A stretch of DNA of 64,000 bases from contig CAXKVR010000213.1 in NCBI GenBank assembly GCA_964058845.1, positions 45,710 through 109,709 on the forward strand, in the 5' to 3' direction. Below the pieces are notes generated by a model. That model had not been told where the DNA came from and did no database searches. It saw nothing but the letters and a program-made list of their open reading frames with translations. The stretch is from Carex sylvatica. Taxonomy: Eukaryota; Streptophyta; Magnoliopsida; Poales; Cyperaceae. Below, piece by piece: positions 30,982 through 42,561 of the stretch (position 1 is the first letter of the stretch; the number at the start of each line of letters is the position of its first letter). A program made the position numbers and the translations under genes.

Positions 30982-33030
30982 TGTTGGGGTTTTAACAGTT
31001 CAAACCCATTGATTTGATTAAGTGCGGAAAGAACGTAAAACAAAATTTTTACTTCTAATCTTAATCCAAGGATTAAACGGGGTATGTCAGGAAACATTCC
31101 AAGGGGTCCACCTTCCGTATTCCTTTGACATCAGAACCCTATTTAATCCTTTTACAGATCTACTCCATAATTGATTTCTAAAACATTAATCTACTTACCA
31201 ATTAAATAGATTAATATAACATGTATATACCTTGTTTCCAAATTAAGATTGGAATGTAGCTGAGCGAGAAGAGCTACACCAAGGAATGATTCGTCTCAGA
31301 GTATCACACGTGTGATACCTCTATCGGTTATCCACCAGGACTAACCAGAGAGCAGTTTATTTCTTATTGCCAGAAATACCGTAAACTGCGGTTTTCTGCA
31401 AAAACACTATTCACCGAGAAAAGAACGAAATAACACTATTCACGACCCGTAGTTATTCCGATTCACTAATAAGCAAAAATAGAAATACCGTGACTTTCGC
31501 AAATCTATTATTTCTGAATCCCGAATCCCGTAAACTACCGTAACCGAGAAAGAGAGAAAATAGAAACTCGAATCAATCTGACAATCTGATACGATGTGAA
31601 TTAGTAGTTTTTCTCTTTCACCCCCACCCTTCTATTTATAGGCAAATGAGGAGGTTTGCCAAAAGACCAAAATACCGCCAACATTTGGCCTAATTACAAG
31701 GCATGCCATTTTGTGGCGGTTTGGAGAGGTGATAAATCAAATTGATTTTTGCATCTCATGGACGACATTAATTTGTTTATATATATATATATATATATTT
31801 TGATTTTTGGATTTTAATATTTAATTAAAGTTTTAATTTGCTAATGGTTGTTAGCTCAAAATTCAAAACCATAATTAATATTTAAAATCTAAATCAAATA
31901 TATATAATTGTTCTAAACAATTATATTTCTCTCAGTTCGATTTCGGTACGGTTTTATACAACGTGTCGAACACGTTTATAAATTAACTTTTGTTTTTGGT
32001 TGTCATCTCGTATGACATTTATAATTTAATTATATCACGTATAATTAATTATAACCATTTTAATATTAATTATAATCAATTTATAATTAAGCAGAAAGAT
32101 TCTCCGATTAGCTCCTATATGGTGTGACCCAATAGGATCTGTGTTATGTTGGTAAATAGAATTAAAACTGTTTTAACTTCTATAATCATGAGAGGCATCT
32201 GGCATAACGCGTCATGACCATCCAATTACACAGATGATGCTGTACTGTACAATATCACGATCCAGTAAACTATTTTACTCGTGTCAGTTCTTTCGTCTCA
32301 TAGCTATCAGATCAGTTTTAAGGTAGGTGTGTGTCATCCTTGCAAACTTAATCTTTTCTTGATCTTGAGCAGATTATCAAATATAATTACTCTTGTAATT
32401 ATACCGCTAGCAGATAATCTTACTCTATCAAGGGGCCCAGTGATGCTATAGCTCGTATAGAGATACGAGGGACAATAGTACTTTTGGTAAACCATCACTA
32501 CGTCAGCTAAGCTATGTGTACCGAAAAGCTACCGTTATAACTGCGTTTTACCGACAGCGTTAGATAACAATCACATATACACATTTCTCAGTAGGAAAGA
32601 TGAATACCTCATACTTTAGAACTTAACACTGAATGAAAATATTAATGACACGTACACAATTCTATTTAATGTTTCATTCGGGGTCTGTCAAATACCATGT
32701 TCCTAGAACATGTATTTATGTGATTAAAATGACATCTCTTGTCAGTGGTCTGTAAAACTTGACCATCTTTTAATCCACATACTAACCTTGTAACGGTTAA
32801 TTAGTGTTCCTGCTAATTACCTCGGTTAGTGACTCTTAAGAATATATATATCATCTATATTATGAAGTTTCACAATTTCAGTTATTGACTCTAGTCAGAT
32901 AAAGGAATGATTCATAAATGTAATAATATTCAAGGCAACAAAATGACAGTTTATTTAATCACTCAATTCATGAACAAAGCTTTATTATAATTTATCGTAT
33001 TATTGACTTCTAGATTATTACAAACTAACA
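30982..33030 (-). repeat. 3' LTR of the minus-strand Copia element
   Basis: This is the 2049-bp direct repeat of 38797-40839. It starts TGTTGGGG and ends AACTAACA. It includes a (TA)n tract near 31780 that is longer than in the partner LTR. Confidence 0.92.
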
Positions 33031-33042
33031 ATCTCCCACTTA
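33031..33042 (-). other. Polypurine tract
   Basis: On the minus strand AAGTGGGAGAT lies immediately upstream of the 3' LTR, the standard plus-strand priming site of plant Copia elements. Confidence 0.75.
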
Positions 33043-33120
33043 AGCTAGGAGCCAATCATCGTAGGCCCTACTTATACAAATCTCTAATATTCTAAAAATC
33101 TCATAGATCTAAAGAAAGAC

Positions 33121-35830
33121 TCATAGCCAATCTCCTATGTGTCTTAGACCCATAGAAGCCGTATGTAACTGGTGCTTGGCTTGAGGAAGAGGTTTTGTGA
33201 GTGGATCAGCTGTGTTGCTGGCTGTGTCAACTCTACATATCTTTACGTCACCTCTATTTACGATTTCTCGTATCAGGTGATAACGTCGCAAAACATGCTT
33301 GGATCTCGAGTGCGATCTCGGTTCCTTGGCCTGAGCTATAGCTCCATTGTTGTCACAGTAGAGGTCCACAGGGCCTTGAACACTGGGAACCACTCCTAGT
33401 TCGCTAAGGAACTTCTTGATTCAGAAACCTTCTTTAGCTGCTTCGGATGCGGCTATGTACTCAGCTTCGGTGGTTGAGTCTGCTGTAGTCTCTTGCTTTG
33501 AACTCTTCCAGCTCACAGCCCCACTGTTGAGTATGAACACGTATCCGGACTGTGATCTTGAATCATCTTGGTCAGTTTGGAAACTGGCATCAGTGTAACC
33601 GTTTATTACGAGTTCAGAGTCACCACCGTAGACGAGAAACATATCCTTAGTTCTTCTCAAGTACTTAAGGATATTCTTTGCAGCATTCCAGTGCTCTATG
33701 CCTGGATTAGCCTGATATCTACTTGTTACACTCAAAGCGTACGAGACATCAGGGCGAGTGCACAACATGGCATACATGATAGAGCCTATAGCCGAAGTGT
33801 ATGGCACTCTACTCATTATGCTTCGCTCATCAGTTGTCGAAGGACACTGAGTCTTGCTAAGCTGTGCACCATGATTCATTGGCATGAATCCTTTCTTAGA
33901 ATCCTGCATGCTAAATCTATTTAGCACTTTGTCAATGTATGTGCTTTGACTTAATCCTATAAGTCTCTTTGATCTATCCCGGTAGATTTTTATGCCTAGT
34001 ATATAGACAGCCTCGCCCAAGTCCTTCATCGAGAAAACTTTCTTTAATGAAGACTTAGCTTGTTGCAAAAGAGGAATATCATTTCCTATTAACAGTATGT
34101 CATCTACATACAAGATTAGAAAGGCAATGGCACTCCCACTAGTTTTCCTGTACACACATGGTTCTTCTTCGCATCTGACGAAGTCAAGCTTTTTGACTTC
34201 TTCGTCAAACCGAAGATTCCAACTCCGTGATGCTTGCTTCAATCCATAAATGGATTTCAGAAGCTTGCATACTTTCCCAGCATTCTTTGGATCTTCAAAA
34301 CCCTCAGGCTGTGTCATGTACACATCCTCTTCTAAATTTTCGTTTAAGAAGGCGGTTTTGACATCCATTTGCCATATTTCATAATCATGAAATGCCGCAA
34401 TTGCTAGGAGTATCCGAATTGACTTAAACATAGCTACGGGCGAAAAAGTTTCATCATAATCTACGCCGAGAATTTGTTTGAAACCTTTCGCTACAAGCCG
34501 TGCTTTGTATACAGTCATACTACCATCCATGTCTGTTTTTCTTTTGAAAACCCACTTGTTAGCTATGGGTTTCACCCCATCAAGTGGTACAACTAGGTTC
34601 CAGACCGTGTTGTCATACATGGACTGTATTTCGGATCTCATGGCCTTCAGCCATTTATCAGAGTCGAGTCTATCCATTGCTTCCGCATAGGTCAGAGGAT
34701 CTTCAGTATCAAAAACTGAGACCTCGTGCAGTCCCAAGTACCTCTCGGGTGCATGGACTGTCCTTGTTGACCTACGTAGCACTTGTTCTTCGGGCTATCG
34801 AACTTGATCCACAACTGTCTGCGGATCCAGTTCTACTTCAACTTGCGTTGAAGTACTTGAGCTCGGGACTAGAACCTCTTCCACAGCTACTTGTGGATTT
34901 GGTACTTCCAGATGCTCATCAGCCGAAGTATCAAGTGGTGGGATTATCTGATCTGGTTCAGATATTGTATTGTGTGATGTATCTTGAATTTCTTCAAGTA
35001 TTACATTACTCCCACTACTTTCTTTTGTGAGAAACTCATTCTCTAAAAATACACCATGACGAGCAACAACTAATTTGTTCTCGGACTGGTAATAGAAGTA
35101 ATATCCTTTCGTTTCCTTAGGATATCATACGAAAAAGCATTTGTCAGATTTAGGATCAAGCTTGCCAGACGTCGGGCGTTTGACAAATACTTCGCAACCC
35201 CATATTTTAAGATAAGACATATTTGGAGATTTTCCAAACCATAACTCGTACGAAGTCTTTTCTACTGACTTAGATGGAACCATATTTACTGTTCGTGCGG
35301 CAGTTTCTAGTGCGTGTCCCCAAAATAATTTTGGAAGAGTGGTGCTACTCATCATGGAACGAACCATGTCAAGCAGAGTTCGATTCCTTCTCTCAGAAAC
35401 ACCGTTCCATTGCGGTGTTCCCGGAGGTGTGAGTTGTGAGACAATTCCACATTCCTTTAAGTACGTTTTAAACTCAAAACTTAAGTACTCGCCTCCACGG
35501 TCCGATCGTAAGGCCTTAATACTCTTGTTTAATTGATTTTCTACTTCAGTCTTGAATTCCTTGAACTTATCAAAGGATTCAGACTTATGTCTCATCAAGT
35601 AGACATAACCATATCTACTGTAATCATCAGTAAACGTGATAAAGTAAGAATAACCATTTCTTGTACAAGTACTTATAGGTCCACACACATCAGTGTGTAT
35701 AAGACTTAATAAGTCACTTGCCCTTTCGCCCTTTTTGGAGAAAGGCGCTTTGGTCATTTTTCCACGTAAACAAGATTCGCATGTGTTAATTGATTCAAGA
35801 TCAAATTTACCAAGAAGTCCAATTCGTGTA
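33121..35830 (-). pseudogene. Copia pol: integrase, reverse transcriptase, RNase H, with in-frame stops
   Basis: One frame from about 35820 down to 33121 encodes, in order: the integrase core (HTDVCGP, FTDDYSRYG, RSDRGGEY, NGVSERRNRT with the DDE residues), the reverse transcriptase (WVFKRKTDMDG, ARLVAKGF, MDVKTAFLN, YVDDILLIGN) and RNase H (GYTDASF, TEAEYIAASEAAKEGF, DLYCDNNGAI, KHVLRRYHLI). Three in-frame stops break it: TGA at 35125-35127 after KCFFV, TAG at 34795-34797, and TGA at 33421-33423 in EGF*IKKF, where the family usually has tryptophan. The frame differs from gag, probably by a 1-bp deletion near 35820 (HEL then GLLGKF is read in pol frame). The protein would act in reverse transcription and integration but cannot be made in full. 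Confidence 0.92.
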
Positions 35831-37178
35831 ACTTCTTGATGCGTCTCTCATTTATATGACCAAGGCGACAATGCCACATGTAAGTCGTGCTTTCATGAGA
35901 CGTTTTGAGTCGTTTATTTATATTGAACACGGGTTTTTCCATTTCCAACATATATAGACCATTCATCATACAAGAGGATCCATAATATAACTCATTTTTA
36001 TATATAGAACATCTATTGTCCTTTATAACAAAAGAGAAACCATTCGTCTCTAAACACGAGATCGAAATGATGTTCTTGGAAATGCTAGGAACAAAATATA
36101 TACTTTCAAGTTTCATTACAAGCCCGCTGGGCAAATACAACTCTATACTTCCAGCTGTTACGGCTGCAACTAATGCTCCGTTTCCAACTTGGAGTTGTAC
36201 TTCCTTGTTACGTAGCTTCCTTCTATTCTTTAGTGCCTGCATATTCGAACAAATATGAGCACATGATTCGGTATCTATTACCCAATCATTAATAGAGGTA
36301 GCAACATTAACTTCAATAACAAATATACCTGAGGTTGAAGGTTTGGAAGCTTTTCTAGACTTCAAGTCCGCCAGATACTTCGGGCAGTTTCTCTTCCAAT
36401 GACCTTTTACGTTGCAGTAAAAGCAGTCAGAGGCAGCAGAAACCTTTACCTTGGGAGGATTCGATTTAAGAATCTTTTTCCCCTTGCCCTTGTACTTAGG
36501 AGCCACCTTCTTTAGGGCTTTCTTTATCTTCCTTCCACCAGCTTGGATCATGAGGACAGAAGAGCTCTTCTTCATGTCATCATCAGCGATCCTAAGCATC
36601 CCTTGTAGCTCTTGCAGACTCTTATCCATCCCTAGCATGTGGTAGTTCATGATGAACCCCGAAAAGCTGGGAGGGAGTGAGTGCAAGATAATGTCCGTAG
36701 CTAATTCCTTGCTTAACGGAGCATTTAGTTTCTCCAGCTGCTCAACATCGCTCGTCATACGGAGCATGTGAGTGCCAACAGAGCTGCCCTCAGTCAACTT
36801 ATGACTAAGTAGGGATTTGGTCACTTTAAATCTCTCAACACGTGCTTGCTCTTGAAACATATTCTTGAGTTGTTCGCACATGTCATAGGATTTAGTGTCC
36901 ATGAATCGGCGCTGCAATTCAGGACCCATAATTCCTACCAGTAGACTTTGTACATCAAGCTCATTTTCTTTGTGCTTGATGTACTTAGTGAGTTCCTCTG
37001 CTGTGCCGCCCGCTTTGGGCTCATCAGCAGGGTATGGTGTGTTAAGGACATATTCCTTTTTCTCACGTCTCAGTACAATCGTAAGGGTACGGAGCCAATC
37101 AGTGAAATTGGATCCGTCCGCTTTCAGTGTTGCTTTCTCGAGCAGGGAGTGTAAAGAGAAAGACGTTTCTTTAGCCAT
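35754..37178 (-). CDS. Copia gag with zinc knuckle, degenerate protease and pre-integrase region
   Basis: This is a 474-residue open frame. Residues 1-200 are the UBN2-type gag (FTDWLRTL, KHKENELDVQSLLVGIM). A CX2CX4HX4C zinc knuckle is at C252, C255, H260 and C265, after a lysine-rich linker. The aspartic protease signature is at 300-308 (WVIDTESCAHIC), where the active-site glycine after Asp-Thr is replaced by Glu, so protease activity is probably lost. The HHCC-type pre-integrase region (MWHCRLGHINERR) follows. The frame then leaves the pol frame about 25 codons before its stop (LDFLVNLILNQL is out-of-frame reading). The start is the first Met after the leader at 37178. Confidence 0.88.
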   Translation of the reverse strand: MAKETSFSLHSLLEKATLKADGSNFTDWLRTLTIVLRREKKEYVLNTPYPADEPKAGGTAEELTKYIKHKENELDVQSLLVGIMGPELQRRFMDTKSYDMCEQLKNMFQEQARVERFKVTKSLLSHKLTEGSSVGTHMLRMTSDVEQLEKLNAPLSKELATDIILHSLPPSFSGFIMNYHMLGMDKSLQELQGMLRIADDDMKKSSSVLMIQAGGRKIKKALKKVAPKYKGKGKKILKSNPPKVKVSAASDCFYCNVKGHWKRNCPKYLADLKSRKASKPSTSGIFVIEVNVATSINDWVIDTESCAHICSNMQALKNRRKLRNKEVQLQVGNGALVAAVTAGSIELYLPSGLVMKLESIYFVPSISKNIISISCLETNGFSFVIKDNRCSIYKNELYYGSSCMMNGLYMLEMEKPVFNINKRLKTSHESTTYMWHCRLGHINERRIKKLHELDFLVNLILNQLTHANLVYVEK

Positions 37179-38783
37179 ATTTCTACAACGTTAAAAGTAA
37201 AGATTTTAGCTTTGTTCATGTAATGCTTTATTCAAATAATAAAACTCCCACTACAATTTTGTTCTATTCCCATTTGTAGTAGGACCAAGATCCCTATCTT
37301 CATTAATGTACAAGCCAGCTTTTACGCATGACTCAGCCATTAGTTATTTTCAGGTAAGCAAACTTGCTAATCATATCTTCTTGTGATTCTTGGTTTCGTT
37401 AAAACATCACGTGTTTTTAACGAAGACTTTGCCCCAAGCCCAAAACTGTTTTGGAAATCATTGGTAAGTAACCTCACTCTATTTTGTTTGATATGTCGGA
37501 CATAACCCTCGACCACCAAAGGTAAAAGGCGACGCTTGCTGAGCAAGACCCATCAACCAATGAACAATGATGTGAGGAGGATAGAGTAGGAAGGACATAT
37601 TACTTAATTAACGGGTTGGTGTTTATGTTTAACAGTGCCAGCAATCTTTTAAAAGAGATATGTCAGGAAACATTCCAGGGTTGTCCACCCTCCGTATTCC
37701 TTCGGCATCAAAATCTCTTTCACATGCTTAGCTTTGTTAAGCAGTCAGTTCTTGTAACTGACTTTAGACATTCTTACGGACACGTGAAAGTCGTCTGCCA
37801 GAAAGACAAAGGTGAGTTCCTTCACAAATCTTTCTTTGACATCACGTTCTTTCACGGTTCCTTTGAAAGCGATAAATCTAATTTATACATTTCATATCAA
37901 AGTAGTAAATCTAATTTACTTATATACGGGACCAAGTCAGGTATATTATTTATTAGTTACTAATTCTTTATTTTGCAGCTATGCTCAATTCTTATTTATA
38001 CCGTTAAAGCACATAAACAATTTATATGTTTTAAAATCAGATATTCTTTTCGGTCCATAAAGCAATTTGGTAACGTGACAAAGTTCCTTTTCGGCCAGCC
38101 ATTAGGACATGTAAAAGGGGCTCCCAGGAAAGACCGGGGTCACGAGGACCGCTTAGACTCAGTCTTTCCTAGACAGAACCATCTCTTTTACGGTGTGGAA
38201 ATGACAGCTCTTACTAAGGTACTTTATTGCTTCATCACATTCTTCGATGAACTTTACTTATCCGAAGGTTTTCGAAAAGGCGAAAGAGTTACATTTTGCC
38301 ATTTCAAAAGCATTAAAGCAATTTGGTAACGTGACAAAGTTCCCTTTGGGCCAGCTATCAGGACACGTAAAAGGGGTTAGTCGAAAAGCTGAGACTTTTC
38401 TTGACATTAACCTTGTCTTTTACGGGTGGAGATTAACAGCTCTTACTCAGGTACTTTATTGCTTCATCACATTCTTAGATATACGCAAACGCAGTTGAAA
38501 GTTTTTGAGAACGAAAACATAAAGAAAGCATAAAATCCTATTTTATCTTTCTCGGTCGGAAAACCGATCCAAGAAATGTAAAAGTTTACATTTCATAAGA
38601 AATCATAATGAAATCTTAAATCTAATTTAACTTTCTTAGTCGGTAGAACCGAACCAAGAAAATCTCATTTCTAATCGGTTTGGACTTAAGCTGCAAATAT
38701 AAGAATTAAACCGATATGCGGTATATGCATCTAATTTGCATAAGTTATAACTTTTAGAAAATCAATCAGCGGGAGAGCCTTGT
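37179..38783 (-). other. Long Copia leader with internal repeats
   Basis: This is 1.6 kb of non-coding DNA between the primer-binding site and gag. It contains a two-copy repeat of ~256 bp: AAAGCAATTTGGTAACGTGA at 38059 and 38315, and GTACTTTATTGCTTCATCAC at 38219 and 38453. A ~55-bp segment at 37655-37715 (TATGTCAGGAAACATTCCAG) also occurs in both LTRs near 31084 and 38898. Plus-strand open frames here (37616-38498) have no known domain and lie antisense to the element. Confidence 0.7.
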
Positions 38784-38795
38784 GCTCTGATACCA
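38784..38795 (-). other. Primer-binding site for initiator tRNA-Met
   Basis: The minus strand reads TGGTATCAGAGC one base inside the 5' LTR, a perfect match to the common plant Copia primer-binding site. Confidence 0.92.
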
Positions 38796-38796
38796 C

Positions 38797-40839
38797 TGTT
38801 GGGGTTTTGAAAGTTCAAACCCATTGATTTGATTAAGTGCGGAAAGAACGTAAAACAAAATTTTTACTTCTAATCTTAATCCAAGGATTAAACGGGGTAT
38901 GTCAGGAAACATTCCAAGGGGTCCACCTTCCGTATTCCTTTGACATCAGAACCCTATTTAATCCTTTTACAGATCTACTCCATAATTGATTTCTAAAGCA
39001 TTAATCTACTTACCAATTAAATAGATTAATATAACATGTATATATCTTGTTTCCAAATTCAGATTGGAATGTAGCTGAGCGAGAAGAGCTACACCAAGGA
39101 ATGATTCGTCTCAGAGTATCACACGTGTGATACCTCTATCGGTTATCCACCAGGACTAACCAGAGAGCGGTTTATTTCTTATTGCCAGAAATACCGTAAA
39201 CTGTGGTTTTCTGTAAAAACACTATTCACCGAGAAAATGACGAAATAACACTATTCACGACCCGTAGTTATTCCGATTCACTAATAAGCAAAAACAGAAA
39301 TACCGTGACTTTCGCAAATCTATTATTTTTGAATCCCAAATCCCGTAAACTACCGTAACCGAGAAAGAGAGAAAATAGAAACTCGAATCAATCTGACAAT
39401 CTGATACGATGTGAATTAGTAGTTTTTCTCTTTCACCCCCACCCTTCTATTTATAGGCAAATGAGGAGGTTTGCCAAAAGACCAAAATACCGCCAACATT
39501 TGGCCTAATTACAAGGCATGCCATTTTGTGGCGGTTTGGAGAGGTGATAAATCAAATTGATTTTTGCATCTCATGGACGACATTAATTTGTTTATATATA
39601 TATATATTTTGATTTTTGGATTTTAATATTTAATTAAAGTTTTAATTTGCTAATGGTTGTTAGCTCAAAATTCAAAACCATAATTAATATTTAAAATCTA
39701 AATCAAATATATATAATTGTTCTAAACAATTATATTTCTCTCAGTTCGATTTCGGTACGGTTTTATACAACGTGTCGAACACGTTTATAAATTAACTTTT
39801 GATTTTGGTTGTCATCTCGTATGACATTTATAATTTAATTATATCACGTATAATTAATTATAACCATCTTAATATTAATTATAATCAATTTATAATTAAG
39901 CAGTAAGATTCTCCGATTAGCTCCTATATGGTGTGACCCAATAGGATCTGTGTTATGTTGGTAAATAGAATTAAAACTGTTTTAACTTCTATAATCATGA
40001 GAGGCATCTGGCATAACGCGTCATGACCATCCAATTACATAGATGATGCTATACTGTACAATATCACGATCCAGTAAACTATTTTACTCGTGTCAGTTCT
40101 TTCGTCTCATAGCTATCAGATCAGTTTTAAGGTAGGTGTGTGTCATCCTTGCAAACTTAATCTTTTCTTGATCTTGAGCAGATTATCAAATATAATTACT
40201 CTTGTAATTATACCGCTAGCAGATAATCTTACTCTATCAAGGGGTCCAGTGATGCTATAGCTCGTATAGAGATACGAGGGACAATAATACTTTTGGTAAA
40301 CCATTACTACCTCAGCTAAGCTATGTGTACCGAAAAGCTACCGTTATAACTGCGTTTTACCGACATCATTAGATAACAATCACACATACACATTTCTCAG
40401 TAGGAAAGATGAATACCTCATACTTTAGAACTTAACACTGAATGAAAATATTAATGACACGTACACAATTCTATTTAATGTTTCATTCGGGGTCTGTCAA
40501 ATACCATGTTCCTAGAACATGTATCTATGTGATTAAAATGACATCTCTTGTCAGTGGTCTGTAAAACTTGACCATCTTTTAATCCACATACTAACCTTGT
40601 AACGGTTAATTAGTGTTCCTGCTAATTCCCTCGGTTAGTGACTCTTAAGAATATATATATCATCTATATTATGAAGTTTCACAATTCCAGTTATTGACTC
40701 TAGTCAGATAAAGGAATGATTCATAAATGTAATAATATTCAAGGCAACAAAATGACAGTTTATTTAATCACTCAATTCATGAACAAAGCTTTATGATAAT
40801 TTATCGTATTATTGACTTCTAGATTATTACAAACTAACA
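38797..40839 (-). repeat. 5' LTR of the minus-strand Copia element
   Basis: This 2043-bp partner of 30982-33030 has the same ends. It differs by scattered substitutions and a shorter TA tract near 39595. Confidence 0.92.
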
Positions 40840-41202
40840 TTTTCAAGGTTTGTAAGGGTTCACTAGTTCCATCTCTGTAATCCTTTCTCATTAGTTAAAG
40901 AAAGGCGCGCCATCAAGAAGGTCATGGACCCCGGAGACGTAGGTATTAGTGCTGAACTCTATAATTATCTCATGTGTCAAGTGTCTCTTAATTCATTTAT
41001 TTACTTTTCGTCAAAGATATCTTTACACATGTTAGATAGTTTTTAACTAAGTAAATAATAATCAAATAGAATTAAAATCTTAAAAAGGACCATATTCACC
41101 CTCCTTCTAGGTGCTTTTAGGGATCAACAAGTGGTATAAAAGCAGGAAACTCAAATTAAGACACTTAATTTGAAATTTTATTTAGATTTTTAAATTGCAC
41201 CA

Positions 41203-41890
41203 ATGGTACCTAGAAATATTAGAGAACCCCCAATGTTAACCAACACTACCATGAACTTTAGTCACTAGAAAAGATTAATGATAAATTATCTCAATTTAAT
41301 TGATGTTTGGGAGGCCATCGAAAAGGGTTACAAACCAACAATTAATACATCCACCAAGAAACTCTCAATTTAATCAAAACTTGAAAAGAAGGTGGATGAC
41401 AATGCAATCAATGCCATACTAGGTGCGGTAAGTGAATCGGTAGCCCTATCACTTGTAAATGCTACCATGCTAAAGAAATGTGGGAAGCATTTATTAATAA
41501 ATATGAGGGTAATGATCAAATTAAACGAGCTAAACTCACTAGGATAGAGATCAAATGTGAGAACTTTAGTGTGAAAAATGATATGTCCGTGGAGGACACG
41601 TACAATAGACTATTACAAACTCAAAATGAATTTATTGAACTTGGAGAACCACTTTCTAACAATAAGATTGTAGAAAAACTTTTACGTGTTATGTATAGAA
41701 AACTGAGTTGAGAGTCAATGATAAGTGCACTCGAGGTACTCTCGGGAATTCAAACCTTCACTCCGGATGAGCTATATGCGCATCTTCGGAGTTGTGAAGA
41801 TCCACCTCAACATGTTCAAGAATGCTTACAATGCAATTAAGGTGAACGGAGTCTCACGAGAGGACCTCCGTCTTCACCTATTTCTATTCT
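41203..41890 (+). pseudogene. Gag (UBN2-type) remnant of the older Copia element
   Basis: From ATG 41203 the frame reads MVPRNIREPPMLTNTTMNF, with a stop after FSH and another after STKKLSI. A frameshift near 41470 leads into MWEAFINKYEGNDQ (41478). This stays open to 41711 (IKCENFSVKNDMSVEDTYNR), then stops at RKLS*. The same frame continues ESMISALEVLS and TPDELYAHLRS. These are characteristic of the UBN2 gag domain of plant Copia retrotransposons. No zinc knuckle or pol follows, so the element is truncated at about 41.9 kb. Confidence 0.85.
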
Positions 41891-42561
41891 TCTTAGGAGA
41901 ATGATTGGTCAAAATTAGAGCTAATAATATTTATAACCCTAATTGTCTACTTTACTAATAATTCGCAAGCGCACGAATCAATTCGTATAATATAGATCGG
42001 GGTGTCGATCTGCAGGGATGGTGTATTATGAGATCTAATCGCAAATCAAGTCTAGGATATTGGTTCTTTTAGATTGGTTTGGTTGATTGATTGTTTGGTT
42101 GTGATGTTCAGTTATAATAGTGAAGTAATAGTTAATTAAGTGTTTAGAAGATGGGCTTCTAGGGATTCAAGCATTCTATTATTCAAACTCGTATAATATA
42201 GGTTTTGGATAACCTAGTAGTCGCATGCGATTCTGTTATCATCCGCATTCTACTACTTAGACCTGTCAAGTAAAATTACTCAGTCGCATGCGGTTTTGTC
42301 ACCATCCACATGGTACTGCACAAACAGTACACGGCTGATTTTCACTCCAGTCAGAATCACACACGGTTTGGCCGGAACCGCACATGCCCTGTACTGGTAT
42401 CAAATGCAATCTCAGAGTTGCTAATCTGTTCTAGTGTTAGTCACTGATATGTTATAATACCCTAATTGAGTAGGACTGGTAAGGGAATGTTACATTATCT
42501 TATATCTAAATAATTGCATAAAGATTAATGATAAGTCCTAATTACTAATATTAGAAAGGGT
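41891..42561. other. Unidentified repeat-like DNA
   Basis: AATTCGCAAGCGCACGAATC and GGGGTGTCGATCTGCAGG (41960-42020) look like widespread plant retroelement-derived sequence. GTCGCATGCGATTCTGTTATC-like blocks recur (42221 and 42282). I cannot assign a family. Confidence 0.35.

Larger units (their letters stand above)
30982..40839 (-). mobile_element. Nearly complete Ty1/copia LTR retrotransposon (minus strand)
   Basis: This 9858-bp element has two direct LTRs of about 2.05 kb, each starting TGTTGGGGTTTT and ending AAACTAACA. It has a tRNA-Met primer-binding site, a polypurine tract, gag with a zinc knuckle, protease, integrase, reverse transcriptase and RNase H in Copia order on the minus strand. 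Flanking five-mers are TTTCC and TTTTC, a probable target duplication with one mismatch. The coding region carries a frameshift, three in-frame stops and a changed protease motif, so it is not autonomous. LTRs differ at only a few dozen positions by eye (roughly 98-99% alike), so the insertion is young compared with its host element. Confidence 0.93.
30511..41129 (+). mobile_element. Older Ty1/copia 5' LTR, interrupted by a second Copia element
   Basis: The sequence 30511-30981 has a TATA box (TATAAATAG, about 30688), leader-like DNA and a run of CTTGAAACAAAC-type sequence, and continues at 40840. It ends at GGATCAACA (41129), immediately before a degenerate primer-binding site TGGTATAAAAGC (41132-41143; the consensus is TGGTATCAGAGC). 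A gag remnant follows in the same orientation. The left limit is estimated, because a TG start near 30511 is the best candidate. The 9.9-kb minus-strand element lies inside this LTR. Confidence 0.6.

Noticed and set aside
33172..37194. Plus-strand frames opposite Copia gag and pol
   Set aside because: They are antisense shadows of the minus-strand coding region.
37616..38498. Plus-strand frames of 82-118 codons
   Set aside because: They are antisense to the Copia leader, with no domain and internal repeats.
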